Below are positions 42,774 to 51,605 of a stretch of 64,000 nucleotides of DNA, one piece after another (position 1 is the stretch's first letter; each line of letters opens with the position of its first letter). The notes below the pieces were generated by a model, which saw only the letters and a program-made list of their open reading frames with translations, did not search any database and was not told the DNA's origin. Source of the DNA: Nitratireductor sp. ZSWI3 (GTDB lineage Bacteria > Pseudomonadota > Alphaproteobacteria > Rhizobiales > Rhizobiaceae). The stretch is from contig NZ_JANKOF010000006.1 in assembly GCF_024655565.1 (NCBI RefSeq), forward strand, positions 1 to 64,000. The letters are read 5' to 3'. The position numbers and the translations under genes are program-made.

Positions 42774-44732
42774 ATGACGATGCACGCGCAATCGCCGTCC
42801 GCCGACGCTCACCATTCGGCCGAGCCGCCGTTATCGGGCGAAAGGGCCAGGCCGTCCGGTCTTGCGCGGATTGCCGCGCTCGTCCTCGGCGCCCTTGGCG
42901 TCGTCCTGGCCCTGAACCAGGTTTTCCTGCTCAACCTTTTCGGCTTCCAGCCGCTCGGCAACAGCTATCTCTACTATCTGATCGGCATATTCCTGTCGGT
43001 TGCCTTCATCTGCCTGCCGGCCCGCAAGGCGGACGCCGCGGCACCGCGCTGGTATGACTGGCTGCTGGTGGTCCTGGTTCTTCCGGCCGCCGGCTATCTC
43101 GGCCATCACGGTCTCGACATCATCCAGCAGGGCTGGGAATACGAGGCTCCGCTGACGGCGGACATCGCCGCCGGCATCGTGATCCTTGCCGCGCTGGAGG
43201 GCGTGCGCCGCGCGGCGGGGCCGGTCCTGCTCGGCACGGCGCTCCTCTTCGGCAGCTATCCTCTGTTCGCCGACCACATGCCCGGCTTCCTCTGGGGCAC
43301 CTCCTACGGGCCGCTGGAGGCGGTGCGCGCCCATGTCCTCGGCGTTGAGAGCATCATCGGCATCCCCATGCAGGTGGTGGCCGAACTGGTGATCGGCTTC
43401 GTCATCTTCGGGTCGGTGCTGACGATCACCCGCGGCTCCGAATTCTTCATGGAGCTTGCCGCGGCCCTGCTCGGCCGCAGCCGCGGCGGGCCGGCGAAGG
43501 TCGCCGTTCTCAGCAGCGGTATCCTCGGTTCGCTTTCCGGCAGCGTGATCTCCAACATCCTCACCATCGCGCCCTTTTCCATCCCGACGATGAAGCGGAT
43601 CGGCTATCCGCCGGTCTATGCGGCGGCGATCGAGAGCTGCGCGTCGACGGGCGCAACGCTGATGCCGCCGGTGATGGGAACGGTCGCCTTCATCATGGCC
43701 TCGTTCCTCGGCGTGCCCTATGCCGACATCGCCGCCGCCGCCTTCATCCCGGCCATGCTGTTCTACGCGGCGCTCATCTTCCAGGTCGACATGTTCGCTG
43801 CGCGCAACGGCCTGAAAGGCGCGCCGGCGGAGGAGATTCCCGCCTTGCTGCCGACGCTGCTGCGCGGCTGGCCCTATCTGCTCGGGCTTGTGGTGCTGGT
43901 CTATGTGCTGATGGTGCTGCGCCAGGAGACCTATTCGCCCTATGCCGCCTCGGCCGTGCTGCTGGCGGCGACGGCGTTCCGCTCGCACACGCGGCTGACG
44001 CTCGGCCGGGCGGTGCTCCTGCTTTTCGACATCGCCAAGAGCATCGCCGCTCTGGTGGCGGTTCTCGCCGGCATCGGCCTGATCGTCGGCGGCCTGTCCT
44101 ACACGGGTGTCGCGGGGGCCTTCTCACGCGAGCTGCTTCTTTATGCGGGTGGCAACGTCCCGCTGATGCTGATTGCCGGCGCGGTGACGAGCTTCATCCT
44201 CGGCATGGGGATGACCGTCAGCGCCTGCTACATCTTCCTGTCGATCCTTCTGGCGCCGGCGCTGATCGAGGCGGGCCTCAACCCGCTCGCCAGCCATCTC
44301 TTCATCCTCTACTGGGGCATGCTGAGCTACATCACCCCGCCGGTCGCGCTTGCCGCGATCACGGCCGCCAGCATCGCCGGCTCGCCACCGATGCGCACCG
44401 GCTTCTACGCCATGCGGCTGGGGGGCATCCTGTTCATCCTGCCCTTCATCTTCGTCTATGACCCCGCCCTGATCATGCACGGGAGCTGGCCCGCGGTGCT
44501 CAAAGCCGTCGTCTTCAGCATCGTTGCGATCTGGGCGATGACCACGGCGCTCGAAGGCTGGTTCTACGGCGGCGGCAGGCTCAATCCGGTGCTGCGGGTG
44601 GCGACCGGCGTCGCCGGCGTCCTGATCCTGCTGCCGGAGTTCTATACGAGCCTTGCCGGCTTCGTCGTGCTTGCCAGCGTGGCGGCGATGATGGGGGTGT
44701 CGCTCGTCCGGCGGACGGAGGCGGCGCGATGA
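42774..44732 (+). CDS. Fused TRAP transporter permease (4TM/12TM)
   Basis: A 652-residue inner-membrane protein that joins the small (DctQ-like) and large (DctM-like) TRAP subunits, the form used with TAXI binding proteins. About sixteen or more helices are seen. Family segments include SSGILGSLSGSVISNILTIA (about 240-260), CASTGATLMPPVMGTVAFIM near 300 and YITPPVALAAITAASIAGS near 520. It overlaps the CoA-transferase A gene by ATGA, coupling transport with activation. Confidence 0.93.
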   Translation: MTMHAQSPSADAHHSAEPPLSGERARPSGLARIAALVLGALGVVLALNQVFLLNLFGFQPLGNSYLYYLIGIFLSVAFICLPARKADAAAPRWYDWLLVVLVLPAAGYLGHHGLDIIQQGWEYEAPLTADIAAGIVILAALEGVRRAAGPVLLGTALLFGSYPLFADHMPGFLWGTSYGPLEAVRAHVLGVESIIGIPMQVVAELVIGFVIFGSVLTITRGSEFFMELAAALLGRSRGGPAKVAVLSSGILGSLSGSVISNILTIAPFSIPTMKRIGYPPVYAAAIESCASTGATLMPPVMGTVAFIMASFLGVPYADIAAAAFIPAMLFYAALIFQVDMFAARNGLKGAPAEEIPALLPTLLRGWPYLLGLVVLVYVLMVLRQETYSPYAASAVLLAATAFRSHTRLTLGRAVLLLFDIAKSIAALVAVLAGIGLIVGGLSYTGVAGAFSRELLLYAGGNVPLMLIAGAVTSFILGMGMTVSACYIFLSILLAPALIEAGLNPLASHLFILYWGMLSYITPPVALAAITAASIAGSPPMRTGFYAMRLGGILFILPFIFVYDPALIMHGSWPAVLKAVVFSIVAIWAMTTALEGWFYGGGRLNPVLRVATGVAGVLILLPEFYTSLAGFVVLASVAAMMGVSLVRRTEAAR

Positions 44733-45397
44733 TCGACAAGCGCGTGGCCGATCTTGCCGCCGCCGTCGCGCCGATTCACGACGGTGCGGCGGTGATGATC
44801 GGCGGCTTCGGAAGCGCCGGCATTCCCTACGGCCTGATCGATGCGCTGGTGGCGCACGGCGCCGGCGGCCTGACGATCATCTCCAACAATGCGGGCGCCG
44901 GCGAGGAGGGCATATCGGCCCTGCTGCGCGAAGGGCGGGTCGCCAAGGTGATCTGCTCCTATCCACGCACGCCAGGCTCGATCTGGTTCGAGCGGCGCTA
45001 CGAGGCAAAGGAGGTGGATCTGGAGATCGTGCCGCAGGGGACCCTGGCCGAACGCATTCGCGCTGCCGGGTCCGGGCTCGGCGGGTTCTTCACGCCGACC
45101 GCCTACGGGACCCGCCTCGCCGAGGGAAAGGAGACGAGGATGATCGATGGACGCGGCTATGTGTTCGAACAGCCGCTGCCCGCCGATTTCGCGCTGATCA
45201 GGGCGGAGGCCGCGGATCGCTGGGGCAACCTGCGCTTCCACGCGACGGCGCGCAATTTCAATCCGGTGATGGCGATGGCCGCGCGGCACACCATCGTCGA
45301 GGCCCGCCAGGTCCTCGACGGGCCGATGGAGCCGGAGGCGGTGGTGACACCCGGCATCTTCGTGAAATCCGTGGCCCGCTATGCGGTGCGCCCATGA
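44729..45397 (+). CDS. Family I CoA-transferase, subunit A
   Basis: A 222-residue alpha subunit of the 3-oxoacid/PcaI/ScoA group. MIGGFGSAGIPYGLIDALV (about 21-39) is the conserved GGFG..G.P motif, and LAERIRAAGSGLGGFFTPTAYGT is typical. It transfers CoA from succinyl- or acetyl-CoA to a carboxylic acid as a heteromer with subunit B. Its operon partners (TAXI-TRAP) suggest the imported acid is the acceptor. It overlaps the B gene by ATGA. Confidence 0.9.
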   Translation: MIDKRVADLAAAVAPIHDGAAVMIGGFGSAGIPYGLIDALVAHGAGGLTIISNNAGAGEEGISALLREGRVAKVICSYPRTPGSIWFERRYEAKEVDLEIVPQGTLAERIRAAGSGLGGFFTPTAYGTRLAEGKETRMIDGRGYVFEQPLPADFALIRAEAADRWGNLRFHATARNFNPVMAMAARHTIVEARQVLDGPMEPEAVVTPGIFVKSVARYAVRP

Positions 45398-46029
45398 TCC
45401 GGCTGAGCGACGACGATGTGGCGCGGCGGCTCGCCCGGGACATCCCGGACGGCGCCTATGTCAACCTCGGCATCGGCATGCCGAACCGTGTCGCCTCCTT
45501 CGTTCCCGAGGGGCGCGAGGTCATGTACCAGACCGAAAACGGTCTTCTGGGCGTCGGCCCGGCCCCGGACGCGGGGATGGCGGACCCCGAACTGATCGAC
45601 GCCTCGAAGAAACTGGTGACCACGATCCCAGGCTCGGCTTTCTTCGATCATCCCACCAGCTTCGGCATGATGCGGGGCGGGCACTTGGACATCGCCGTGC
45701 TCGGCGCCTACCAGGTCGCCGAAAACGGCGATCTGGCGAACTGGGCGACGCTCGACGACAACTATCCGCCGGCGGTCGGCGGGGCGATGGACCTGGTGGT
45801 CGGCGTGCCCAGGATCTACATCATCATGCGCCATGTGAACCGCGACGGCTCGCCGAAGCTTCTCGAAAAATGCACCTATCCGCTGACCGGGCTCGGCGTG
45901 GTGAGCCGCGTCTATACGGACCTTGCCGTGCTCGACGTGACGGCGGACGGCTTCCGGCTGGTCGAACTCGCACCCGGCAACAGCTTTGAGGACGTGCAGT
46001 CGGTGACCGGTGCGAGGATCGCCGCCTGA
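45394..46029 (+). CDS. Family I CoA-transferase, subunit B
   Basis: A 211-residue beta subunit. The catalytic glutamate is E48 in YQTENGLLG, and GIGMPNRVASFVP and DNYPPAVGGAMDLV complete the PcaJ/ScoB pattern. The gene ends the forward operon and converges on the hydratase gene with 15 bases between. In Yersinia and Salmonella the itaconate CoA-transferase RipA is a family I enzyme, so this pair could serve itaconate or a related C5 acid (inference from context). Confidence 0.9.
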   Translation: MIRLSDDDVARRLARDIPDGAYVNLGIGMPNRVASFVPEGREVMYQTENGLLGVGPAPDAGMADPELIDASKKLVTTIPGSAFFDHPTSFGMMRGGHLDIAVLGAYQVAENGDLANWATLDDNYPPAVGGAMDLVVGVPRIYIIMRHVNRDGSPKLLEKCTYPLTGLGVVSRVYTDLAVLDVTADGFRLVELAPGNSFEDVQSVTGARIAA

Positions 46030-46044
46030 GGGGCGCTGGAGCCG

Positions 46045-46908
46045 TTACAGGACGGCGGCCGCGGTCATCGTCGTCTGGCCGGCCGCGTTCGAGACCCACA
46101 GGTCGAGCGGAGCGCCACGCCCGGCATTGACCGTGAAGGGCTGACCGTCGAAGAGGGGAGCGACCCCGCGGAAGGCGAAGCTGGCGGGATAGGCGCCGCC
46201 GTTCTCCTGCCGGGCAAGATGCAGCAGCAGGGTCGCCTGCAGCGGCCCATGCACGATCAACCCCGGATATCCCTCCACGTTGCGGCAGTAATCCCGGTCG
46301 TAATGGATCCGATGGCCGTTGAAGGTGACGGCGGAGTAGCGCAGCAGGAGAACGGGATCGGCTGCGACCGTGATCTGCCGGTCGGCCCTGCGCGGCGGGG
46401 ACGGTTCAGGCGGCGCCTTCGGTGCGTCGGGCGCGCTCTCCAGCGGCCGGTAGACGATGTCGTGCCGCTCGCGCAGAGAGAGGCCGCGCGGCGTCTCGTA
46501 GGTGTGCAGCACCTCGACGAAGCAAAGCGGGCCCGACCGGCCCGACTTCACCGACACGTCCTCGATCCGCGACGTGCGGCGCACCCGGTCGCCGACCCTG
46601 AAGTCGCCGCTGAACCACAGTTCGCCGCCCGCCCACATGCGCCGGGGATAGGGGACCGGCGGCAGGAAATCCCCGCGCGCCGGGTGCCCGTCAGGACCCA
46701 GCCCAGACATCGGCACGATGTCGGGGCAGAGGCACCAGTGGATCGCCGTCGGCGCGGCAGCGCCGTCGCGGAAATCGACGGGTTCGTCGAGCACGGCGGC
46801 GAGGCTTGCGGCGAGCCGCGGCGTGATCGTGTCCTCGACGATCCGCTCCCTGCCGATCCAGCCGCGCAGGTGCCCGATGTCGATGTCGGAGGGAGCCGTG
46901 TCGTCCAT
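46045..46908 (-). CDS. Itaconyl/mesaconyl-CoA hydratase-like FAS1-type hydratase
   Basis: A 287-residue double-hotdog protein of the HTD2/mesaconyl-C4-CoA hydratase group. The N-terminal half has WFSGDFRVGDRVRRTSRI; the C-terminal half has YSAVTFNGHRIHYDRDYCRN and EGYPGLIVHGPLQATLLL, with the catalytic His/Asp in HRIHYD. The itaconyl-CoA hydratase Ich of P. aeruginosa is of this type and also lies directly after an ACAD gene. The ATG at 46908 is ten bases after the ACAD stop, with AGGA nine bases upstream. The central linker is Pro-rich (about 170-180). Confidence 0.85.
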   Translation of the reverse strand: MDDTAPSDIDIGHLRGWIGRERIVEDTITPRLAASLAAVLDEPVDFRDGAAAPTAIHWCLCPDIVPMSGLGPDGHPARGDFLPPVPYPRRMWAGGELWFSGDFRVGDRVRRTSRIEDVSVKSGRSGPLCFVEVLHTYETPRGLSLRERHDIVYRPLESAPDAPKAPPEPSPPRRADRQITVAADPVLLLRYSAVTFNGHRIHYDRDYCRNVEGYPGLIVHGPLQATLLLHLARQENGGAYPASFAFRGVAPLFDGQPFTVNAGRGAPLDLWVSNAAGQTTMTAAAVL

Positions 46909-46918
46909 GTGCGGCGTC

Positions 46919-48091
46919 CTAATAGGAGCGCGGCATGCCGAGCACATGCTCGGCGATGAAGCTCAGGATCAGGTTGGTCGAGATGGGCGCCACCTGGTAG
47001 AGCCGCGTCTCGCGGAACTTGCGCTCGATGTCGTACTCCTCGGCGAAGCCGAAGCCGCCATGCGTCTGCACGCAGGCCTCCGCCGCCGCCCATGAGGCCT
47101 CGGCGGCCAGCATCTTGGCGATGTTGGCTTCCTCGCCGCATGGCTCGCCGGCTTCATAGCGCCGGGCCGCTTCGTGCACCATCAGCTCGGCCGCGCGCAT
47201 CTGCGCATGCGCCCTGGCGATCGGAAACTGGATGCCCTGGTTCTGGCCGATCGGACGGCCGAAGACCACGCGCTCGCAGGCATAGTTCCGCGCCTTGTCG
47301 ATGAACCATTTCGCGTCGCCGATGCATTCAGCACCGATCAGGATGCGCTCGGCGTTCATGCCCGACAGGATGTAGCGGAAGCCCTTGCCTTCCTCGCCGA
47401 TCAGGTTGCGGGCCGGCACCCGCACATTCTCGAAGAACACCTCCGTCGTCGCATGGTTCATCATGGTTCGGATCGGCCGGATCGTGAGGCCGGCGGACTT
47501 CGCCTCGTTCATGTCGAGGATGAAGACCGACAGCCCGTCGGTCTTCTTGGCCACCTGATCGCGCGGCGTGGTGCGGGCGAGGAGCAGCATCAGATCGGAA
47601 TGCTCGGCGCGGGAGGTCCAGATCTTCTGCCCGTTGACCACGTACTCGTCGCCCTCGCGGCGAGCGGTCGTGCGCAGCGACGTGGTGTCCGTTCCGCTGG
47701 TCGGCTCGGTCACGCCGAAGGCCTGCAGACGCAGCTCGCCGCTGGCGATGCGCGGCAGATATTCGCGTTTCTGCTCCTCCGAGCCGTGGCGCAGGATGGC
47801 GCCCATGATGTACATCTGCGCGTGGCAGGCCCCGCCATTGCCGCCGGCGCGCTGGATCTCTTCCAGGATCGCCGCCGCGCCCGAAAGCGGCAGGCCGGCC
47901 CCGCCATATTCCTCGGGAATGAGCGCGGCAAGATAACCGGCGTCGGTGAGCGCCTGGACGAACTCCGTGGGATAGGCGTTGTCGCGCTCGAGCCGCTGCC
48001 AGTATTCGCCTGGAAAATCGGCGCAGAGCTTGGCGACTTCCTCGCGGATGTCACGGTAATCGGTTGCGGCAAAACTCATCTGATCGTTCAT
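46919..48091 (-). CDS. Acyl-CoA dehydrogenase of the C5-dicarboxylate cluster
   Basis: A 390-residue ACAD. FGVTEPTSGTDTTSLRTTAR and NGQKIWTSRAEHSDLMLLLA carry the FAD and substrate contacts. The C-terminal IYEGTSEIQ motif is replaced by YQVAPISTNLILSF. In the P. aeruginosa itaconate locus an ACAD lies between Ich and the other genes, with an unclear role, and the gene order here is the same. Reaction could be methylsuccinyl-CoA dehydrogenation or similar (inference). The start at 48091 has GGGAGG seven bases upstream. Confidence 0.87.
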   Translation of the reverse strand: MNDQMSFAATDYRDIREEVAKLCADFPGEYWQRLERDNAYPTEFVQALTDAGYLAALIPEEYGGAGLPLSGAAAILEEIQRAGGNGGACHAQMYIMGAILRHGSEEQKREYLPRIASGELRLQAFGVTEPTSGTDTTSLRTTARREGDEYVVNGQKIWTSRAEHSDLMLLLARTTPRDQVAKKTDGLSVFILDMNEAKSAGLTIRPIRTMMNHATTEVFFENVRVPARNLIGEEGKGFRYILSGMNAERILIGAECIGDAKWFIDKARNYACERVVFGRPIGQNQGIQFPIARAHAQMRAAELMVHEAARRYEAGEPCGEEANIAKMLAAEASWAAAEACVQTHGGFGFAEEYDIERKFRETRLYQVAPISTNLILSFIAEHVLGMPRSY

Positions 48092-48161
48092 CCTCGCGCC
48101 TCCCGCACGGGCGCAGCCGTCAAGGCCCGCCACATCGCAGACGACGTTAGAGAGGCCTGGG

Positions 48162-48177
48162 TATATCGGCAAATATA
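48162..48177. promoter_or_regulatory. TATAT-N6-ATATA dyad, candidate LysR-type box
   Basis: A 16-bp dyad TATAT-CGGCAA-ATATA between the ACAD start (48091) and the PrpD stop (48211). It may mark an internal promoter for the ACAD and hydratase genes that responds to a LysR protein of the cluster. Support is the sequence pattern and the 119-bp gap only. Confidence 0.35.
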
Positions 48178-48210
48178 GAATGGATGCACCATCTATATCA
48201 AAAAGTTCTA

Positions 48211-49584
48211 TCAGTCGCGCAGCGCGCGCAGCGTGGGCATGTCGACGAGCCCGGCCAGACGCTCATGCAGTCCGGCCGCGCCGTCGTTGAGGACCGGGCG
48301 GGCAAGGGTCATGAACTTGGCCGCGAGCGCTTCGGCCGTCGGGAAGGTCTCGGGCTCGCCGGACGGATCGGGGATGCGGCGGGTGACGGTTCCCTGCCGT
48401 GTCGAAAGCTTCAACGTTGCGCCGAACGGATGGCGCAGGCCTTCGAGGCTCTCGTCGCGGACGACGTCGATGCGGTCGCACAAGGCGTCGATCTCGGCCC
48501 GTGCGAGCAATGCGTAGTCGTCCCAGCCGAAGCGGCCGAGCGTGAGCGCCACGGCGGCGGCGAAGGGCATCGAGAACTGGCCCTCGACGATGCTCCCGGC
48601 ACGGCGTTTTTCCGACAGAGGGGCGCCCGTCAGCGTGATGCCGTTGCGATGCAGGCCGACGGTGACGGCCTGCACCTCGTCCGCGACGAGCCCGAGTTCC
48701 GAGCGCAGGGCGATCAGCCCGTCGACGGCGGCATGGGTGTAGCGGCAGGCGGGATAGGGCTTCAGCCCGATCTTCATCGTTTCCCAGACGGAGCCGAGCC
48801 CGGCAATGGCGCGCTCGGGGTCCGCACCGTCGGTGTAGCCGACAAGGAGGCCGTGCTTGCCTTCGATGGCTTCAGCGGCGCCGACAAAGCCTTCCCGCGC
48901 CAGGGAGGCCGCGATGAGCCCGTTCATCGCCGCGGCGCCGACTTGGTAGCGCTTGTTCCAGGCGCCGTTGACGAGAAACTGCAGCGAACCGGCCGCCTGG
49001 CTGGCGGCCACGCCGAAAGCCGAGGCGATCTCCCCGGCGGACAGGCCGAAGATCCGGCCCGCCGCCGCAGCGGCCCCGAAGACGCCTGCCGTCGCGGTCG
49101 GATGGAAGCCGCGCGCGTAATGGGCGGTGGGGTCGAGAGCATTGGCGATGCGCAGCATCACCTCATAGCCTGCGACGATGGCCGTCAGCGTGTCCCGGCC
49201 GCTGGCACCGGTCATCTCGGCGGCGGCAAGCGCCGCGGGAACGACCGGAGCGCTCGGATGGGTGGAACTGTCGGAATGCGTGTCGTCGAAATCGAGCGAA
49301 TGGCCGAGCATGCCGTTGAACAGGGCGGCGGTCGGCGGAGCGTAGCGCCGGTTGAAGCCGAAGACGGTGGCCTCGCCCGGTCCGTCCATGCCGAGGCGCG
49401 CCGCCATGGCAAGCAGCGCCGGCGTCGAATTGGCCTCGGCGCCGGCACGCACGATGCTGCCGATCAGGTCGATCGTCAGGTCGCGCGCCCGCAGGGGAAC
49501 CTCCGTCGGCAGATCGTCAAACCGCAGCGACGCCGCGAATCCGGCGAGCTGTTGCGTGACCGCAGGAGGGTTTTTTGCATTCAT
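48211..49584 (-). CDS. MmgE/PrpD family protein
   Basis: A 457-residue protein of the MmgE/PrpD fold, which includes 2-methylcitrate dehydratase, cis-aconitate decarboxylase and iminodisuccinate epimerase. LDFDDTHSDSSTHPSAPVVP (about 88-107) contains the conserved Asp/His cluster, and GFHPTATAGVFGAAAAAGRI and KPYPACRYTHAAVDG are family hallmarks. A PrpD paralogue is also part of the P. aeruginosa itaconate locus. Reaction not determinable. Its ATG overlaps the upstream lyase gene by ATGA. Confidence 0.9.
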   Translation of the reverse strand: MNAKNPPAVTQQLAGFAASLRFDDLPTEVPLRARDLTIDLIGSIVRAGAEANSTPALLAMAARLGMDGPGEATVFGFNRRYAPPTAALFNGMLGHSLDFDDTHSDSSTHPSAPVVPAALAAAEMTGASGRDTLTAIVAGYEVMLRIANALDPTAHYARGFHPTATAGVFGAAAAAGRIFGLSAGEIASAFGVAASQAAGSLQFLVNGAWNKRYQVGAAAMNGLIAASLAREGFVGAAEAIEGKHGLLVGYTDGADPERAIAGLGSVWETMKIGLKPYPACRYTHAAVDGLIALRSELGLVADEVQAVTVGLHRNGITLTGAPLSEKRRAGSIVEGQFSMPFAAAVALTLGRFGWDDYALLARAEIDALCDRIDVVRDESLEGLRHPFGATLKLSTRQGTVTRRIPDPSGEPETFPTAEALAAKFMTLARPVLNDGAAGLHERLAGLVDMPTLRALRD

Positions 49585-50402
49585 CTCGCACCGGCCTCGG
49601 CTCGTCGCACAATCTGTTCGGCCCGCCTGATGACGGGCGCATCGACCATCGTCCCGTTGACCTTGGCGGCGCCGCCCCCATGCGGGACCGCCGCAAGGAT
49701 GCTCCGCGCCCAGTCGAGCTCGGCCGGGCCGGGAGTGAAGGCCCGCCGGGCCGGCGCGATCTGCCGCGGATGGATGAGCAACTTGCCCGTCATGCCGAGG
49801 GACAGCGCGTGGCGGCAATCGTCCGCCAGAGCTTCAGCATCGTCAATGGCGACGGTCACGCCATCGAGCGGCGCCGGCCGGCCGGCGGCCCTTGCGGCGA
49901 TCACCAGCATGCTGCGCGCGCACAGGAGGGCTTCGCGCGTGTGGCCGGCACCGATGTCGGCCGCATAGTCGATGGAGCCGAAGGCGAGCCGCGCCGCGAT
50001 GCCGGCAAACTCGGCGACCGCGTGAAGGCCGCGCGCCGTCTCGACGAGGGCGATCACCGGATGACCGCTTGCCGCGGCAGCGCGCGAGACCTCCTCCGCC
50101 GTTTCCGCTTTCGGCAGCATGATCGCGGTGAGCGGAAGGTCGGCACAGGCCGCAAGATCGTCCCGATGCCAAGCGGTTCCGGCGGCGTTCACCCGCACGA
50201 GGATCGGCACACCGAGCCGCGCGGGGCCGAGCGCGGCGGCAAGGCCCGACCGGGCACCCGGCTTTGCGGCGGGGGCGACCGCATCCTCGAGGTCGACGAT
50301 GACCGCGTCGGGCCGGGCCGCCGCCGCCTTCGGGATCCGCTCGGCGCGGTCGGCGGGCACGAACAGGGGCAGGCACATCGTGTCGAGCGCTGTGCGGGGC
50401 AA
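49581..50402 (-). CDS. CitE/HpcH-HpaI family lyase, citramalyl-CoA lyase candidate (TTG start)
   Basis: A 273-residue TIM-barrel lyase. LFVPADRAERIPKAAA at the N-terminus, VIVDLEDAVAPAAKPGAR with metal-binding acidic residues, LPKAETAEEV and ALVETARGL are the CitE/CitE-like motifs. Ccl (RipC) of itaconate pathways, which splits citramalyl-CoA to acetyl-CoA and pyruvate, belongs here. The start is taken as TTG at 50402 because AAGGAGGA lies five bases upstream; no ATG fits. It leads the reverse operon lyase-PrpD and is divergent from a LysR gene. Confidence 0.85.
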   Translation of the reverse strand: MPRTALDTMCLPLFVPADRAERIPKAAAARPDAVIVDLEDAVAPAAKPGARSGLAAALGPARLGVPILVRVNAAGTAWHRDDLAACADLPLTAIMLPKAETAEEVSRAAAASGHPVIALVETARGLHAVAEFAGIAARLAFGSIDYAADIGAGHTREALLCARSMLVIAARAAGRPAPLDGVTVAIDDAEALADDCRHALSLGMTGKLLIHPRQIAPARRAFTPGPAELDWARSILAAVPHGGGAAKVNGTMVDAPVIRRAEQIVRRAEAGAR

Positions 50403-50536
50403 GCTCTCCTCCTTGAATTCACCGGGCGAGAATGGCCGCGCGAGGAGGGAAGGGGAAATAGGGATTTGCGTTCCCGGCCATAGCATGAAGCTATAACCGT
50501 GGCGGCCGGCAGGTTTGAACCGCTGCCGGGTTGGTT

Positions 50537-50551
50537 ATATGCTGCACATAT
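50537..50551. promoter_or_regulatory. LysR-type box (ATATG-N5-CATAT)
   Basis: The 15-bp dyad ATATGCTGCACATAT contains the T-N11-A core of LysR-type operators. It lies in the divergent region between the lyase gene and the LysR gene, 43 bases upstream of the latter, the usual place for autoregulation plus control of the divergent operon. Confidence 0.5.
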
Positions 50552-50593
50552 GGCTTTACGACGACATATAATTCATTTCTATCGGGGGCGTTC

Positions 50594-51565
50594 TTGGACC
50601 TGAGGCAGTTGCGCTACTTCGTGGCCATCGTCGAGCAGGGATCGTTCTCCAGGGCCGCGCAGGTGCTGAACGTGGCTCAGCCGGCGCTCAGCGCCCATGT
50701 GCGCAACATGGAGGCCGATCTGGGGATGCGGCTCCTCTTCCGCAGCGCGCAAGGGGTGGTGCCGACGGAGGCGGGAGCGACGATGCTGCGCAACGCCCGG
50801 CTCATCATCGACCAGGTGGCGACGGCGGAAGCGGAGATCCGCGGGCACGCCGCGGAGCCGCAGGGCGAGGTGCGGATCGGCATTCCCGGCACGATCAGCC
50901 AGAAGCTTGCCGTCCCGTTGATCCTCGCCGTTCGCACGCGCTATCCCGGCATCAAGCTGCGCATCGCCGAGGCGATGAGCGGTTTCGTTCTCGACTGGCT
51001 GAGGGCCGGGCATGTCGACCTGGCGATTCTCTATATGCCGGCGGTGGACAGGGGCCTGGCGTCGGAACGCCTGTTCGTCGAGGAACTGTGCCTGTTGGGG
51101 CCGGCTCGTCCGAAAACCGGGCTGCGGACGCCCGGAGGGCCATCGGTCGATTTTTCGGCGGTGGCGGAACTCCCCCTGATCCTACCGGGACAGGCGCACG
51201 GCCTGCGCCAGATGCTGGAAAGACTGGCGGTTGCGCGCAACGTGACGCTCAACAGCGAACTGGACGTCGATTCCTATGCCGCGATCAAGGACCTGGTCGC
51301 GCGCGGCCTCGGCTTCTCTATCCTGCCTCTGCATGCGGTGGCGAGCGAGGTGACGGCGGAGCGCCTGCGGTGCTGGTCGATCGTCGACCCCGTCATACAG
51401 CGCGAAGTGCATCTCGTGCGGCCGTCCGACCGGCCGGTGCCGCGCGCCGTATCGGTGGTCGAAAGCCTGTGCCGGGAAGTCCTGCTCTCCCTGGTCGCCG
51501 AGGGCGCATGGGACGGCGCGGGCAATGTCGCCCCGGAGAAAGTGTCGACCACCTCCGCGGAATGA
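50594..51565 (+). CDS. LysR-family regulator of the itaconate-like operon (TTG start)
   Basis: A 323-residue LTTR starting LDLRQLRYFVAIVEQGSFSR with a TTG codon (read as Met); a GGGGG stretch lies a few bases upstream, and the open frame before it crosses the operator. The wHTH spans 1-60 (SRAAQVLNVAQPALSAHVRN), and the effector domain follows, with RYPGIKLRIAEAMSGFVLDW and YAAIKDLVARGLGFSILPL, a subgroup pattern shared with the LysR gene at 40478. It is divergent from the lyase-PrpD operon. An insertion sequence begins 40 bases after its stop. Confidence 0.88.
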   Translation: MDLRQLRYFVAIVEQGSFSRAAQVLNVAQPALSAHVRNMEADLGMRLLFRSAQGVVPTEAGATMLRNARLIIDQVATAEAEIRGHAAEPQGEVRIGIPGTISQKLAVPLILAVRTRYPGIKLRIAEAMSGFVLDWLRAGHVDLAILYMPAVDRGLASERLFVEELCLLGPARPKTGLRTPGGPSVDFSAVAELPLILPGQAHGLRQMLERLAVARNVTLNSELDVDSYAAIKDLVARGLGFSILPLHAVASEVTAERLRCWSIVDPVIQREVHLVRPSDRPVPRAVSVVESLCREVLLSLVAEGAWDGAGNVAPEKVSTTSAE

Positions 51566-51605
51566 AATCCAAGCCATGTGCCGGAAATGGAGCGGTGAGC
51601 GACCC

